The notes: a model not told the origin generated them from the letters alone. Positions 1-6,651 are shown, numbered from the stretch's first letter. The stretch: 9,333 nt of DNA from a bacterium (GCA_030609865.1 JAUWSZ010000049.1:1-9333); one strand, 5' to 3'. Translations and numbers: made by a program.

Positions 1-859
1 ATGCGGCGACGGCCTCGATGCCGCCCGTCAGGGTCTCGCTCCGGTCCGCGTCGACGTAAACCCGGTCGCCGAACCGTTCGATCCTGCAGGCCGAGCCATC
101 GAAGCCCGCCCGGATCGCCCCTTCCGCATCTCCCCCGTTCACCGGGACCTCAAGCGTGAAACGCCCGATGTGCCGCCTCACCAAGTCCTGCGGGGCGCCC
201 CTCTCGATGACCTTTCCTGCATTCATGATCACGATTTGGTCGCAGATACTCTCCGCCTCATCCATGTAGTGCGTGGTCATCAGCAGGGTGATTCCCTGCC
301 GCTTCAGCGCCCGGAGCCGTCTCCAGACGAGATGTCGCACCTGAGGGTCCAGGCCGGTCGTCGGTTCGTCGAGAACCAGAATGCGTGGCCTGTTGATCAG
401 GGCGCGGGCAATCAGCAGCCGCCGTTGCATCCCCCCGGAAAGCTCCGGCACCCGGGCATTCCTTCGATCCGCAAGCTTGACGAAGTCGAGGAGTTCTCCC
501 GCCCGTCGCCTTGCCTCGGCGGTTGGGATCGAATGGTAGCGCGCAAACAGCATCAGGTTTTCCTGTACGGTCAGGTCCTCGTCGAGGCTGCTGTGCTGCG
601 GTACGATCCCTATGTTCTGCTTGATCTTCCTCGCATCCTTTCCGGGGTCCATGCCGAGCACCCGCAGCGAACCCCGGGTCGGGACGGAAAGGCAGCAGAT
701 CATCCTCATGACCGTCGTTTTTCCGGCCCCGTTCGGCCCCAGAAAACCGAAGGAAACGCCGTACGGCACATCACAGGATATCCCGTCCACGGCCCTTATC
801 GGTCCAAAATGCTTGACGAGGTCAACAGCCTCTACGGCCGACTCAGTCCCCACGATCAC
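1..859 (-). CDS. ABC-2-type transporter ATP-binding protein (NodI/DrrA-like), partial at the left edge
   Basis: This is the ATPase subunit of an ABC exporter; it would power a membrane permease that is not in the window. Counting from the GTG at 859, I read Walker A GPNGAGKTT (41-49), Q-loop Gln88, signature LSGGMQ (140-145), Walker B ILVLDEP (160-166) and H-loop His197 in TTHYMDEAE, so the catalytic set is complete. The IGIVPQ and LTVQENL stretches and a C-terminal tail beyond the ATPase core match the NodI/DrrA group. About 286 codons are present and the reading frame is still open at base 1. The start overlaps the end of the upstream gene by 17 bases and has GAGG six bases before the GTG; a second in-frame GTG at 853 is possible. 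The overlap implies one transcript and translational coupling. The substrate cannot be told. Confidence 0.93.
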   Translation of the reverse strand, partial: MIVGTESAVEAVDLVKHFGPIRAVDGISCDVPYGVSFGFLGPNGAGKTTVMRMICCLSVPTRGSLRVLGMDPGKDARKIKQNIGIVPQHSSLDEDLTVQENLMLFARYHSIPTAEARRRAGELLDFVKLADRRNARVPELSGGMQRRLLIARALINRPRILVLDEPTTGLDPQVRHLVWRRLRALKRQGITLLMTTHYMDEAESICDQIVIMNAGKVIERGAPQDLVRRHIGRFTLEVPVNGGDAEGAIRAGFDGSACRIERFGDRVYVDADRSETLTGGIEAVAA

Positions 860-1676
860 CCCTTTCCTCAACCTCTGCTTCATCCGAATAGCGGGTCACG
901 GACAACCCTTTGAGGTCCAGTCGGCCAACGGGGATTCCCGTGGCATTGCTGACAATCTCGAGGATGTGTCTTTCGAGGAAGTACAGGTCGTTCTCCTGAA
1001 TCGACCTGACCACTTCAGGACGCCCCCCCGAGAAGATCAGATCATGCTTTATCCTCGGCATGCCTCGCCTGAGGGCCGCTTGTCCCTTGGCATCACGAAA
1101 CGGGCCCCAGAGATTGAAGCGAACGTAGTGCTCGCCTCCCAGGGAAGCGGTGACCACGTGTACGCGTTTTCCCAACTTCACTTCGTCCTCCGGCCCCCCT
1201 TTGGGAGCCGATACAAACAAGAGGGCAGTCGACACGACGGACAGCCCGAGCAAGAAGGCAACCATCCAGATCCAATAGTCAGCCAACAGGGCGAGGACCT
1301 TCGGCCGTGCAGCTTCCTTCTGCTCGGGCACCGGAGGCTCAATGATTACCGCTTCTTCCGCTTCGACCGGCTCTTGAGGCATTTCTTCTGCCGGCTTGAC
1401 CTCCATCCGGTCCAGCTCCAGGCCGTCTACAATGTTGCCCTCATGCCCCTCTTCCGGCTCGGGTTCCCCTTCTTTCTCCGGTTTCGGCGGTTCTGCCACC
1501 TCAGACTCCGGTTCCCGATCCACATCCGTCTTGGGGCCCTCGACAAGCTCGGGGCGAGGCTCTTCGACCTCCTCGGTCTTGGGCCCCTCGACCGCCTCGA
1601 GCGTCGGCTCCTCGACTGTTTCGAGCTGGGGTTCCTCGACCGTCTCGGTCTTGCCTTCTTTTTCTTCCTCTTTCAT
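843..1676 (-). CDS. Single-pass membrane protein with acidic octapeptide repeats and a FliL-like periplasmic domain
   Basis: The 277-residue product has three parts. Residues 1-134 are cytoplasmic, very acidic and proline-rich, with eight tandem octapeptides at 12-75. Residues about 135-155 form one hydrophobic membrane helix (WIWMVAFLLGLSVVSTALLF). Residues about 158-277 would be periplasmic. That last part reads like FliL, the flagellar stator-associated protein: a strand-rich start (HYVRFNLWGPF), a stretch like the family's L-PEVRSRLL segment (MPRIKHDLIF), an amphipathic helix and a final LSVTRY strand. The FliL match is by eye and moderate; FliL itself is shorter and lacks the long acidic head. 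GGGAG lies seven bases before the ATG. The gene precedes and overlaps the ABC ATPase gene, so the two are probably co-expressed, an unusual pairing for FliL. No flagellar genes are visible nearby. Confidence 0.72.
   Translation of the reverse strand: MKEEEKEGKTETVEEPQLETVEEPTLEAVEGPKTEEVEEPRPELVEGPKTDVDREPESEVAEPPKPEKEGEPEPEEGHEGNIVDGLELDRMEVKPAEEMPQEPVEAEEAVIIEPPVPEQKEAARPKVLALLADYWIWMVAFLLGLSVVSTALLFVSAPKGGPEDEVKLGKRVHVVTASLGGEHYVRFNLWGPFRDAKGQAALRRGMPRIKHDLIFSGGRPEVVRSIQENDLYFLERHILEIVSNATGIPVGRLDLKGLSVTRYSDEAEVEERGDRGD
1452..1643 (-). repeat. Eight in-frame 24-bp repeats encoding acidic octapeptides
   Basis: Residues 12-75 of the FliL-like protein divide exactly into eight units: TVEEPQLE, TVEEPTLE, AVEGPKTE, EVEEPRPE, LVEGPKTD, VDREPESE, VAEPPKPE and KEGEPEPE. 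Proline sits at position 5 of every unit and an acidic residue at position 8 of every unit. Strict spacing with drifting sequence suggests unit duplication followed by divergence. Such a segment would be extended and disordered, acting as a spacer or a multivalent charged tail. Confidence 0.9.
1535..1555. repeat. Short hairpin-type dispersed repeat (PELVEG-coding) inside the octapeptide array
   Basis: The plus strand carries the core TCGACAAGCTC (1540-1550) flanked by GCCC (1536-1539) and GGGC (1552-1555). On the coding strand this reads PELVEG. From general knowledge, closely similar CCTTCGACAAGCTCAGG-type elements, translated as PELVEG or FDKLR in different frames, are scattered through many bacterial genomes. 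Whether this copy is such an element or a coincidence of the repeat array is not settled. Confidence 0.45.
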
Positions 1677-1719
1677 CGACTCTCCCGGAATTCTGGTGAT
1701 CCCCCAGAGATCGCTTCAC

Positions 1720-1748
1720 ATTCTACACGCGAAATGGTAGTTTGCCCA
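1720..1748 (-). promoter_or_regulatory. Possible sigma-70-type promoter for the FliL-like/ABC unit
   Basis: Read on the minus strand, TGGGCA (1748-1743, four of six to TTGACA) is followed after 17 bases by TAGAAT (1725-1720, five of six to TATAAT). The start codon is at 1676, giving a leader of roughly 35 bases. It lies in the 146-base gap between divergent genes. I see no matching promoter for the rightward gene there, only a small GTTCC/GGAAC hairpin at 1774-1790. Confidence 0.35.
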
Positions 1749-1822
1749 GTGTCCGCGGTTGATTCATTGCTGCGTTCCGGACCCGGGAACGTGCCCACCC
1801 TTTCGATTCCACCACGTCACCG

Positions 1823-3835
1823 ATGACAGCAAGCATAGACCACAAAGTGCCGGATCCCGCAGCCCTCAGGGAGCTCGTACTGGAAAAACGAGGTGCCTTC
1901 GGAACCTACAACGTGGCCCGGCTGGGAGAGTTGATTCGCCGTCTTCCGGAGGAGAAGCGAAAATCCTTCGAGACCGTTCCCCTCCTGCTTCACCTGAATG
2001 CCAAGGGCCTGCCCGGTTATGTGGACCACCCTCGGATCCCGCACGGCATCTATCGTTTCTCTGACTCCGGCTTCTGGAAGATGGGCAGGAGACGCCTGGG
2101 GATCGAAGAGGCGACGATACAGAGCTTTCTCCTGAAAAGGTACTATGTTCGTGGTATCTACCTCGTAGGCAGCTCGGGGACCCAGGCGCAGACAGAGATC
2201 TCCGACCTCAACTACTGGGTGGTCATCGACCGCGAATCCGTCGACGAGGAGCAACGTGAACTCCTCTCGCAGAAGCTCGACGGGATCAAGGAGTGGGCCC
2301 GGGAAGACCATGGCCAAGCCTTGACCTTTTTGGTCCTGGATCTCGACCAGGTGCGGCAGAACGATTTTTCGGCCTGGACGGAACCATTCGTTGCGCTTCC
2401 ACAGGGGAGCCTGATGAAAGAGGAGTTCTACCGCACCTTCATCCTGATCGCCGGACACATCCCGTTCTGGGCGGTTCTCCCGGACGGCCTGAACGAGGAG
2501 GAGTACGACCGCTGGACAAAAGAGGTCGGGCGACTGTCGGGCTTGGATTTTGTGGCAGAGGACTATGTGGATCTGGGCCCTGTCACCTCCATCAACCGCA
2601 AGGAATGTCCCGGCGCCATCCTTTCGGAGATTTCCAGGTTTCGGCAGGACCCGGTCAGGTCGTTGATCAAGGCATCGCTTCTCGCCCACCACTGTTTCTT
2701 CCGGGAGGAGCAGGGCCTGCTCTGCGAGAACATCAAACTGGCATTCAGCAAGCCGAAATCGGGCGGCGAATCACCGGATCCGTCCGTGTTCGGATTTGAG
2801 AGGGCGGTCCGGTTCTATGAAACCATCGACGATCCGGACGGATTCGATCTGATCAAGCGATGTGTCTATCTCCGCCTGTCCGGCTATCCGGGCCCCTGTC
2901 CCCCGAAGGAAACCGACCCGAATCGGGACGTCCTGAATCGATTCCGCCGGCAGTGGGCCTGGTCATCGGACCAGGGGGACCAAATCGAATCCTATGGGGA
3001 CTGGACCGAACCGGAGAGGCTGGGCATGGAGGATCGTATCCTTCACAAACTCTGGTTTCTCTTCCACCTGATGGCCAAGGCCGGAGAGGAGCAGCAGGAG
3101 GGAGGGAAGACCGGGCCCAGTGACCTGGATCCGTTGCGAAACAGAGCGGAAGAACGCCTTGCGAGCAAGCCGGGCCAGATCCCTTACGCCTCGGCCTATC
3201 TGCGTGCAAGACGAGATTCCCTCTCTTTGCGCGTGGAAGCCCGTAAGGACCCGGCCGGTGGCGATCGCTGGGCCGTCTACGACCAGTGGCGCCCCGGTTC
3301 CCGCGAGGACAAACCCTCTCTTTTTTCGGACCCCCAGTTGCTCCGGGTCCTGGCTTGGATCGTTATGAACGGGCTGTACAGCCCCGAGCGTTCCTCGGTC
3401 GTGTTGCGGAATGTCCAGAGCGCGATCGTCGCAAGACGTGCCGAGGCATTCCTCAAAGACCTGCAACGGTTCTTCCCCACGAAGGCATCCGCCGAGGATC
3501 TTCGCGCAGATCCCGCTTGGGTGAAGCTCCTCGTGGTCCTGGACATCGGTCTCGGCCCCCAGCAGCGCGGCCTCAGCTCCGTAGATTTCCTGATCCGGAA
3601 CACGTGGGGGGAGATGTTCTATCTTCCGCTGGATCTTGGCCACCTTGAAAACAAACCGCTCAGATGCTATGAAGTAGCCAGTCGGGTGCGGCAATATCAG
3701 GGGCAGGCCCCGGCAGGGGGATTCGAGTACCAGATTTACCATTCCCGCTCGATCGAGGACGCTCAAACCGCCAAGAACATCGAAGACTGCATCGGGTCCT
3801 TCCGTAACGACAACCCCGGGAAAACCGTCATATGA
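1823..3835 (+). CDS. Class I adenylate cyclase family protein with an altered metal-binding motif
   Basis: The 670-residue product resembles enterobacterial CyaA, which makes cAMP from ATP, over most of its length, but is shorter (CyaA is about 850) and ends before the CyaA regulatory tail. Matches by eye are: the nucleotidyltransferase segment LVGSSGTQAQ...SDLNYWV (114-133); LTFLVLDLDQVRQND (167-181), like CyaA FFL-DENRFRHN; EEFYRTFILIAG (200-211); a LAWIVMNGLY segment; and VDFLIRNTWGEM, like CyaA VDLLYRNSWNE. CyaA has SDLDIWV where this protein has SDLN: Asp128 is kept but the second metal-binding Asp is Asn130, so cyclase activity is doubtful. No membrane segment or signal peptide is visible. 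The ATG at 1823 is the only conventional start after the upstream in-frame stop, yet it has no evident ribosome site. The 3' end overlaps the next gene as ATGA. Confidence 0.88.
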   Translation: MTASIDHKVPDPAALRELVLEKRGAFGTYNVARLGELIRRLPEEKRKSFETVPLLLHLNAKGLPGYVDHPRIPHGIYRFSDSGFWKMGRRRLGIEEATIQSFLLKRYYVRGIYLVGSSGTQAQTEISDLNYWVVIDRESVDEEQRELLSQKLDGIKEWAREDHGQALTFLVLDLDQVRQNDFSAWTEPFVALPQGSLMKEEFYRTFILIAGHIPFWAVLPDGLNEEEYDRWTKEVGRLSGLDFVAEDYVDLGPVTSINRKECPGAILSEISRFRQDPVRSLIKASLLAHHCFFREEQGLLCENIKLAFSKPKSGGESPDPSVFGFERAVRFYETIDDPDGFDLIKRCVYLRLSGYPGPCPPKETDPNRDVLNRFRRQWAWSSDQGDQIESYGDWTEPERLGMEDRILHKLWFLFHLMAKAGEEQQEGGKTGPSDLDPLRNRAEERLASKPGQIPYASAYLRARRDSLSLRVEARKDPAGGDRWAVYDQWRPGSREDKPSLFSDPQLLRVLAWIVMNGLYSPERSSVVLRNVQSAIVARRAEAFLKDLQRFFPTKASAEDLRADPAWVKLLVVLDIGLGPQQRGLSSVDFLIRNTWGEMFYLPLDLGHLENKPLRCYEVASRVRQYQGQAPAGGFEYQIYHSRSIEDAQTAKNIEDCIGSFRNDNPGKTVI

Positions 3836-4842
3836 GTGTGATCTCCTTTCTTGTGGTCGATGACAACTCGGTGGCCCTCCGCGAACTCGCCGATTCGCTC
3901 CGATACCTTGGGCACCAGGAAATCCAGGAGGCCCGTAACGGGAGCGAAGCCTGGACCGTCCTGAAAATCAGAAACTACGACTGTGTGATCTCCGCGTGGA
4001 ACATGCCCGAGATGTCCGGGCTGGCGTTGCTGAAGATCGTCCGGAACGACGACCGATACATCAACTTGCCCTTCTTCCTGACCGACTCCACCTATACCCA
4101 GGCAAAGGTCATCGATGCCGGCCGCGCCGGCGTCACCGGCCTGATCGTGAAGCCCTTCCAGGTGGAAACCCTGAAGGACAAGATCGCGACCATGTCGAAG
4201 ATCATGGAGATATGCGTTCCCGAGGAGGTACGACTTCCCTTCCTGGAGGGAATGAAGCTGCTCGAGGACGAGAAATATGAGGAAGCGCTCGATCTCTTCG
4301 AGAAGATGCTCGCCCGGGGAGAAAACCCGGAGATCTATTACAATATCGGATACATAAAGACCGTGAAGGGAGACTACGCCGCGGCCATAGAGGCCTTCCG
4401 CAGGGCGACCAAACTCGACCGGTACTTTGCCAAGGCCTACGAAGCCATGGGACGCGCCTACAAGGCCCTGGGACGAGACGATGAGTCGGCGGAGAGCCTG
4501 AAGAAGGCTGCGGACATCTACATGGGCAACGAGCAAGAGGAACAAGCGGAAGGGATTCTGAACGAAATCCTGGAGCAGAACCCGGACACGATCAATGTTT
4601 ACAATACGCTGGGTGTTCTGTACCGGAAACGAGGGGATTATCAGGCAGCCCTGGAACAGTATGAAAAGGCCCTCAAGATCCATCCGGACCAGCCAAAGTT
4701 GTACTACAACGTCGGCCGCCTTCACGTGGATCTGAAGGACATACAGCAGGCAAAGCTCAATTTCGAGAAGGCCCTCGCCCTGGAGCCGGATTTCAAAGAG
4801 GCCCGGGAGGCGATGGATGCCATCGAACTCGGAAAAATCTAG
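3832..4842 (+). CDS. Pseudo-receiver (CheY-like, Ala at phospho-site) fused to TPR repeats
   Basis: The 336-residue soluble protein starts with a receiver domain (about 4-125): acidic pair Asp10-Asp11, Thr84 in FFLTDS and Lys107 in IVKPF are all present. At the phospho-acceptor position the family motif ISDWNMP reads ISAWNMP, so Ala55 replaces Asp and the domain should not accept phosphate there. Residues about 134-325 form tetratricopeptide repeats with the usual Y/A/G/Y/A pattern, clearest at 166-199 (YYNIGYIKTVKGDYAAAIEAF), 200-233, 253-286 (VYNTLGVLYRKRGDYQAALEQY) and 287-321, used for protein binding. There is no DNA-binding or enzymatic output domain. Its ATG lies inside the stop of the cyclase-family gene (ATGA), a classical translational coupling, so the two proteins probably act together at similar levels. 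Confidence 0.93.
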   Translation: MSVISFLVVDDNSVALRELADSLRYLGHQEIQEARNGSEAWTVLKIRNYDCVISAWNMPEMSGLALLKIVRNDDRYINLPFFLTDSTYTQAKVIDAGRAGVTGLIVKPFQVETLKDKIATMSKIMEICVPEEVRLPFLEGMKLLEDEKYEEALDLFEKMLARGENPEIYYNIGYIKTVKGDYAAAIEAFRRATKLDRYFAKAYEAMGRAYKALGRDDESAESLKKAADIYMGNEQEEQAEGILNEILEQNPDTINVYNTLGVLYRKRGDYQAALEQYEKALKIHPDQPKLYYNVGRLHVDLKDIQQAKLNFEKALALEPDFKEAREAMDAIELGKI

Positions 4843-5108
4843 GGCGAGAACTTCACGACAAGAAACTGACAGCCCTCTCTCGTCGTGAATGGCCCGTGTT
4901 TGTTGCCCGCCGGCGTGTAAAAATAGGAGCCTTCCGGACACTCCTTCCCCTCGATGATCGCATCCCCCTTGAACACGAACGAGAGCTCGTTGAGGAATTT
5001 CCGATGATAACACAACCCGTCTCTTCCGCCAGTTGTCTTCGTCTCGAACCGGCTGATTTCGGGGCGTCTGAATTCGAGTGGAACGACTGGAGGTGGCAGT
5101 ATGCACAT
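4839..5108 (-). CDS. Small cupin-domain ORF, possibly a 5'-truncated remnant, antisense to the KamA-family start
   Basis: The C-terminal 60 or so residues read as one cupin barrel: CYHRKFLNELSFVFKGDAII, then CPEGSYFYTPAGNKHGPF and GCQFLVVKF, with the cupin pattern H-x-E-G and PxG-x-x-H. His in YHR and in NKHGPF are candidate metal ligands. I give the only clear in-frame ATG (5108), which yields 89 residues, but it has no ribosome site. The codons upstream of about 5045 are antisense to the certain WNDWRWQ motif of the plus-strand gene and may not be coding. So either a short cupin gene overlaps its neighbour antisense, or the 5' end was lost. Its stop TAG (4841-4839) interlocks with the stop of the receiver-TPR gene. 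Substrate unknown. Confidence 0.5.
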   Translation of the reverse strand: MCILPPPVVPLEFRRPEISRFETKTTGGRDGLCYHRKFLNELSFVFKGDAIIEGKECPEGSYFYTPAGNKHGPFTTREGCQFLVVKFSP

Positions 5109-6164
5109 CGCATTCGCCGGCCCGTAGACCTGGAGAGGATTCCATGGCTCAGGAAGGAAGAGATCGGCCGCATGAGCCGGGTCGCCCGTCGTTATCCGTT
5201 TGCCGTCACGCCCTACTTCCTTTCCCTGGTCCGATGGGAGGACCCGGAGGACCCCCTTCGGATCCAGTCCCTTCCGAGCCCGGCGGAAACCCATGCGCCC
5301 GATGCGGGTTCCCTGGACCCCCTCGCCGAAGCTGAGTACACCAAGGCCCCTGGCCTGATTCATCGGTACCCGGACAGGGTGGTCGTCCTGGCAACCCATC
5401 GCTGTGCCGTGTTCTGCAGGCATTGCTTTCGAAAGCGCCTCTGGAAGGAAAGGCCCGTACGAAATGACGCGCTGCGATGGAAGGAGGTGATCGACTACCT
5501 GGAGGGCCACGCGGAAATCCGGGACGTTCTGCTCTCCGGGGGTGACCCATTGACCTTGACGGACGGGCAGTTGGACGAGATGCTCGGGAGGATACGCCGC
5601 GTTCGACACGTGGAGATCATCCGCATCGGAAGCAGGGTGCCGGTCGCCATGCCGCAACGCGTTACTCCCGGTCTCTGCCGGATACTGGAAAGGCACGGGC
5701 CCCTGTGGCTCGTCACCCAGTTCAATCACCCTCAGGAGATCACACCGGAAGCGGCCCGGGCCTGCGAAAGGCTCCTCCGGTGCGGCGTGCCGGTCAACAA
5801 CCAGACGGTCCTGCTGCGGGGTGTGAACGATCAGGCGGACACGATCAAGTCCCTCTGCCAGGGGTTGCTGCGTCTCCGCGTCCGGCCCTACTATTTGCAC
5901 CAGTGCGATCCGGTGGCCGGTGCGGAGCACTTCCGAACGCCCCTCTGCAAGGGAATCGAAATCATCGCCGGCCGTCAGGGGGCCACCTCGGGCCTGGCCG
6001 TGCCGAGGTTCATGGTCGATCTTCCGGGGAAAGGGGGAAAGGTCCCTCTCCAACCCGACTCCATCCTGTCCAGGGAGGGAAATCGCGTACTTCTCCGCAA
6101 CTACGCGGGCGAGGTCTTCGCCTATGAGGACCCCGGACGTGCGGGCATGGAGCCCCACGGGTAA
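5004..6164 (+). CDS. kamA: Lysine 2,3-aminomutase (KamA) family radical SAM enzyme
   Basis: The 386-residue product matches the PLP- and S-adenosylmethionine-dependent aminomutases that turn L-lysine into beta-lysine. It opens with the family motif WNDWRWQ, then TPYFLSL, QSLPSPAE and GLIHRYPDR. The radical SAM cluster is Cys134-x3-Cys138-x2-Cys141 (RCAVFCRHC), followed by SGGDPL. The lysine-binding acids of the family appear as Asp302 (HQCDPVAGAEHFR) and Asp339 (FMVDLPGKGGK), with the PLP-binding lysine at 346. Retaining both Asp residues argues for a lysine rather than a glutamate aminomutase. The ATG at 5004 has GAGG eight bases upstream; a longer frame exists to 4896, but it runs antisense to the convincing cupin segment. 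Possible roles are beta-lysine (osmolyte) synthesis, lysine fermentation or EF-P modification (EpmB); no partner gene for any of these is visible. Confidence 0.9.
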   Translation: MITQPVSSASCLRLEPADFGASEFEWNDWRWQYAHRIRRPVDLERIPWLRKEEIGRMSRVARRYPFAVTPYFLSLVRWEDPEDPLRIQSLPSPAETHAPDAGSLDPLAEAEYTKAPGLIHRYPDRVVVLATHRCAVFCRHCFRKRLWKERPVRNDALRWKEVIDYLEGHAEIRDVLLSGGDPLTLTDGQLDEMLGRIRRVRHVEIIRIGSRVPVAMPQRVTPGLCRILERHGPLWLVTQFNHPQEITPEAARACERLLRCGVPVNNQTVLLRGVNDQADTIKSLCQGLLRLRVRPYYLHQCDPVAGAEHFRTPLCKGIEIIAGRQGATSGLAVPRFMVDLPGKGGKVPLQPDSILSREGNRVLLRNYAGEVFAYEDPGRAGMEPHG

Positions 6165-6172
6165 ACCCGTGG
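6155..6172 (+). terminator. Hairpin enclosing the KamA-family stop codon
   Basis: CCACGGG (6155-6161) and CCCGTGG (6166-6172) form a perfect 7-bp stem with a four-base loop TAAA that contains the stop codon TAA. No T-run follows, so it is not a standard intrinsic terminator; it may stabilise the mRNA 3' end or pause polymerase. Confidence 0.35.
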
Positions 6173-6294
6173 CCCCATCAAAACGCCTGGGGCGACATCA
6201 CGGCGATCTCATGAAACAGGATTTTGCAACACCCCCTCGCCCTTCTGCATCTACCCTAATGCGGCTTGCGCCGCAAGGCGAAAGTCGAAAGGGT

Positions 6295-6430
6295 CAAGGT
6301 GAAAGAAGAAAGGGGTCAGGGGTCAGTCCCCGCCTCCAGCGCCCGAATTCGAGGATGAGGACGAGGACGAGCGATAGTCCTGGTGGGGAGGCGCGGCCCT
6401 TTCCCCTTTGACCTTTTACCTTTCACCTTG
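6295..6430. repeat. 136-bp imperfect palindromic element
   Basis: The ends are an exact 11-bp inverted repeat: CAAGGTGAAAG at 6295-6305 and its complement at 6420-6430. Similarity continues inward with small offsets, so the 43-base left arm (6295-6337) and the 44-base right arm (6387-6430) both run from CAAGGTGAAAG to GCCTCC. The centre contains GAGGAC-type direct repeats and a terminal AGGAC/GTCCT stem. The layout suits a MITE- or REP-like element, or a structured RNA. No flanking target duplication is evident. Confidence 0.6.
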
Positions 6431-6456
6431 TTTGATTTGCCGATACGGAGGTTCTC

Positions 6457-6487
6457 CCAACATCTACGCAAGAAACGTGGATGTTGG
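6457..6487. other. Strong 12-bp stem-loop in the intergenic region
   Basis: CCAACATCTACG (6457-6468) pairs with CGTGGATGTTGG (6476-6487), with one G-T wobble, around a seven-base loop CAAGAAA. There is no T-run on the 3' side in either direction, so it is unlikely to be a simple terminator. It could be part of a leader, a small RNA or a protein-binding site upstream of the dodecin gene. Confidence 0.5.
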
Positions 6488-6651
6488 AATGGAAGGGCCA
6501 AAAAAAACGCTTGTTTCAAGAATACGATCCTGTTAGAGTTTGCGTATCCTTGACGCGAGTTTCACCAGGAAGGTTGCGGGTCCTCAGACAAAAAGGCTAT
6601 CTGCAAGGGACAATCAATATACAGTAAACTCAAGCAAGAAGGAGAAGAATC

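Larger units (their letters stand above)
6165..6651. other. Intergenic stretch of 487 bases without a supported gene
   Basis: Reading frames here are short and have no protein-like pattern. The stretch holds a small 5-bp hairpin GCGGC-TTGC-GCCGC (6261-6274), the 136-bp palindromic element at 6295-6430, a strong hairpin at 6457-6487 and an A-run near 6500. The dodecin promoter should lie in the last 100 bases; TATACA at 6618-6623 is a possible -10 box, but I see no convincing -35 box. Confidence 0.7.

Noticed and set aside
170..1826. Two long plus-strand frames (170-913 and 612-1826)
   Set aside because: They lie antisense to the ABC ATPase and the FliL-like gene, whose motifs and ribosome sites are clear. 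Their proteins show no domain pattern and only mirror the GC-rich coding strand.
2963..3766. Minus-strand frame of 267 codons inside the cyclase-family gene
   Set aside because: Shadow frame in GC-rich DNA; no domain pattern and no ribosome site, while the plus strand aligns with CyaA throughout.
4896..5003. N-terminal extension of the KamA-family gene to ATG 4896
   Set aside because: The extra 36 residues have no family match, no ribosome site, and run antisense to the best cupin segment; ATG 5004 has GAGG at good spacing.
3763..5145. Minus-strand frame of 460 codons over the receiver-TPR gene
   Set aside because: The plus-strand receiver and TPR patterns are unmistakable; the antisense frame is a by-product of their codon use.
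4839..6158. 439-codon minus-strand frame across the KamA-family gene
   Set aside because: Only the part below about 5045 (at most 5108) looks like protein, the cupin. The rest is antisense to a gene with full radical SAM motifs.
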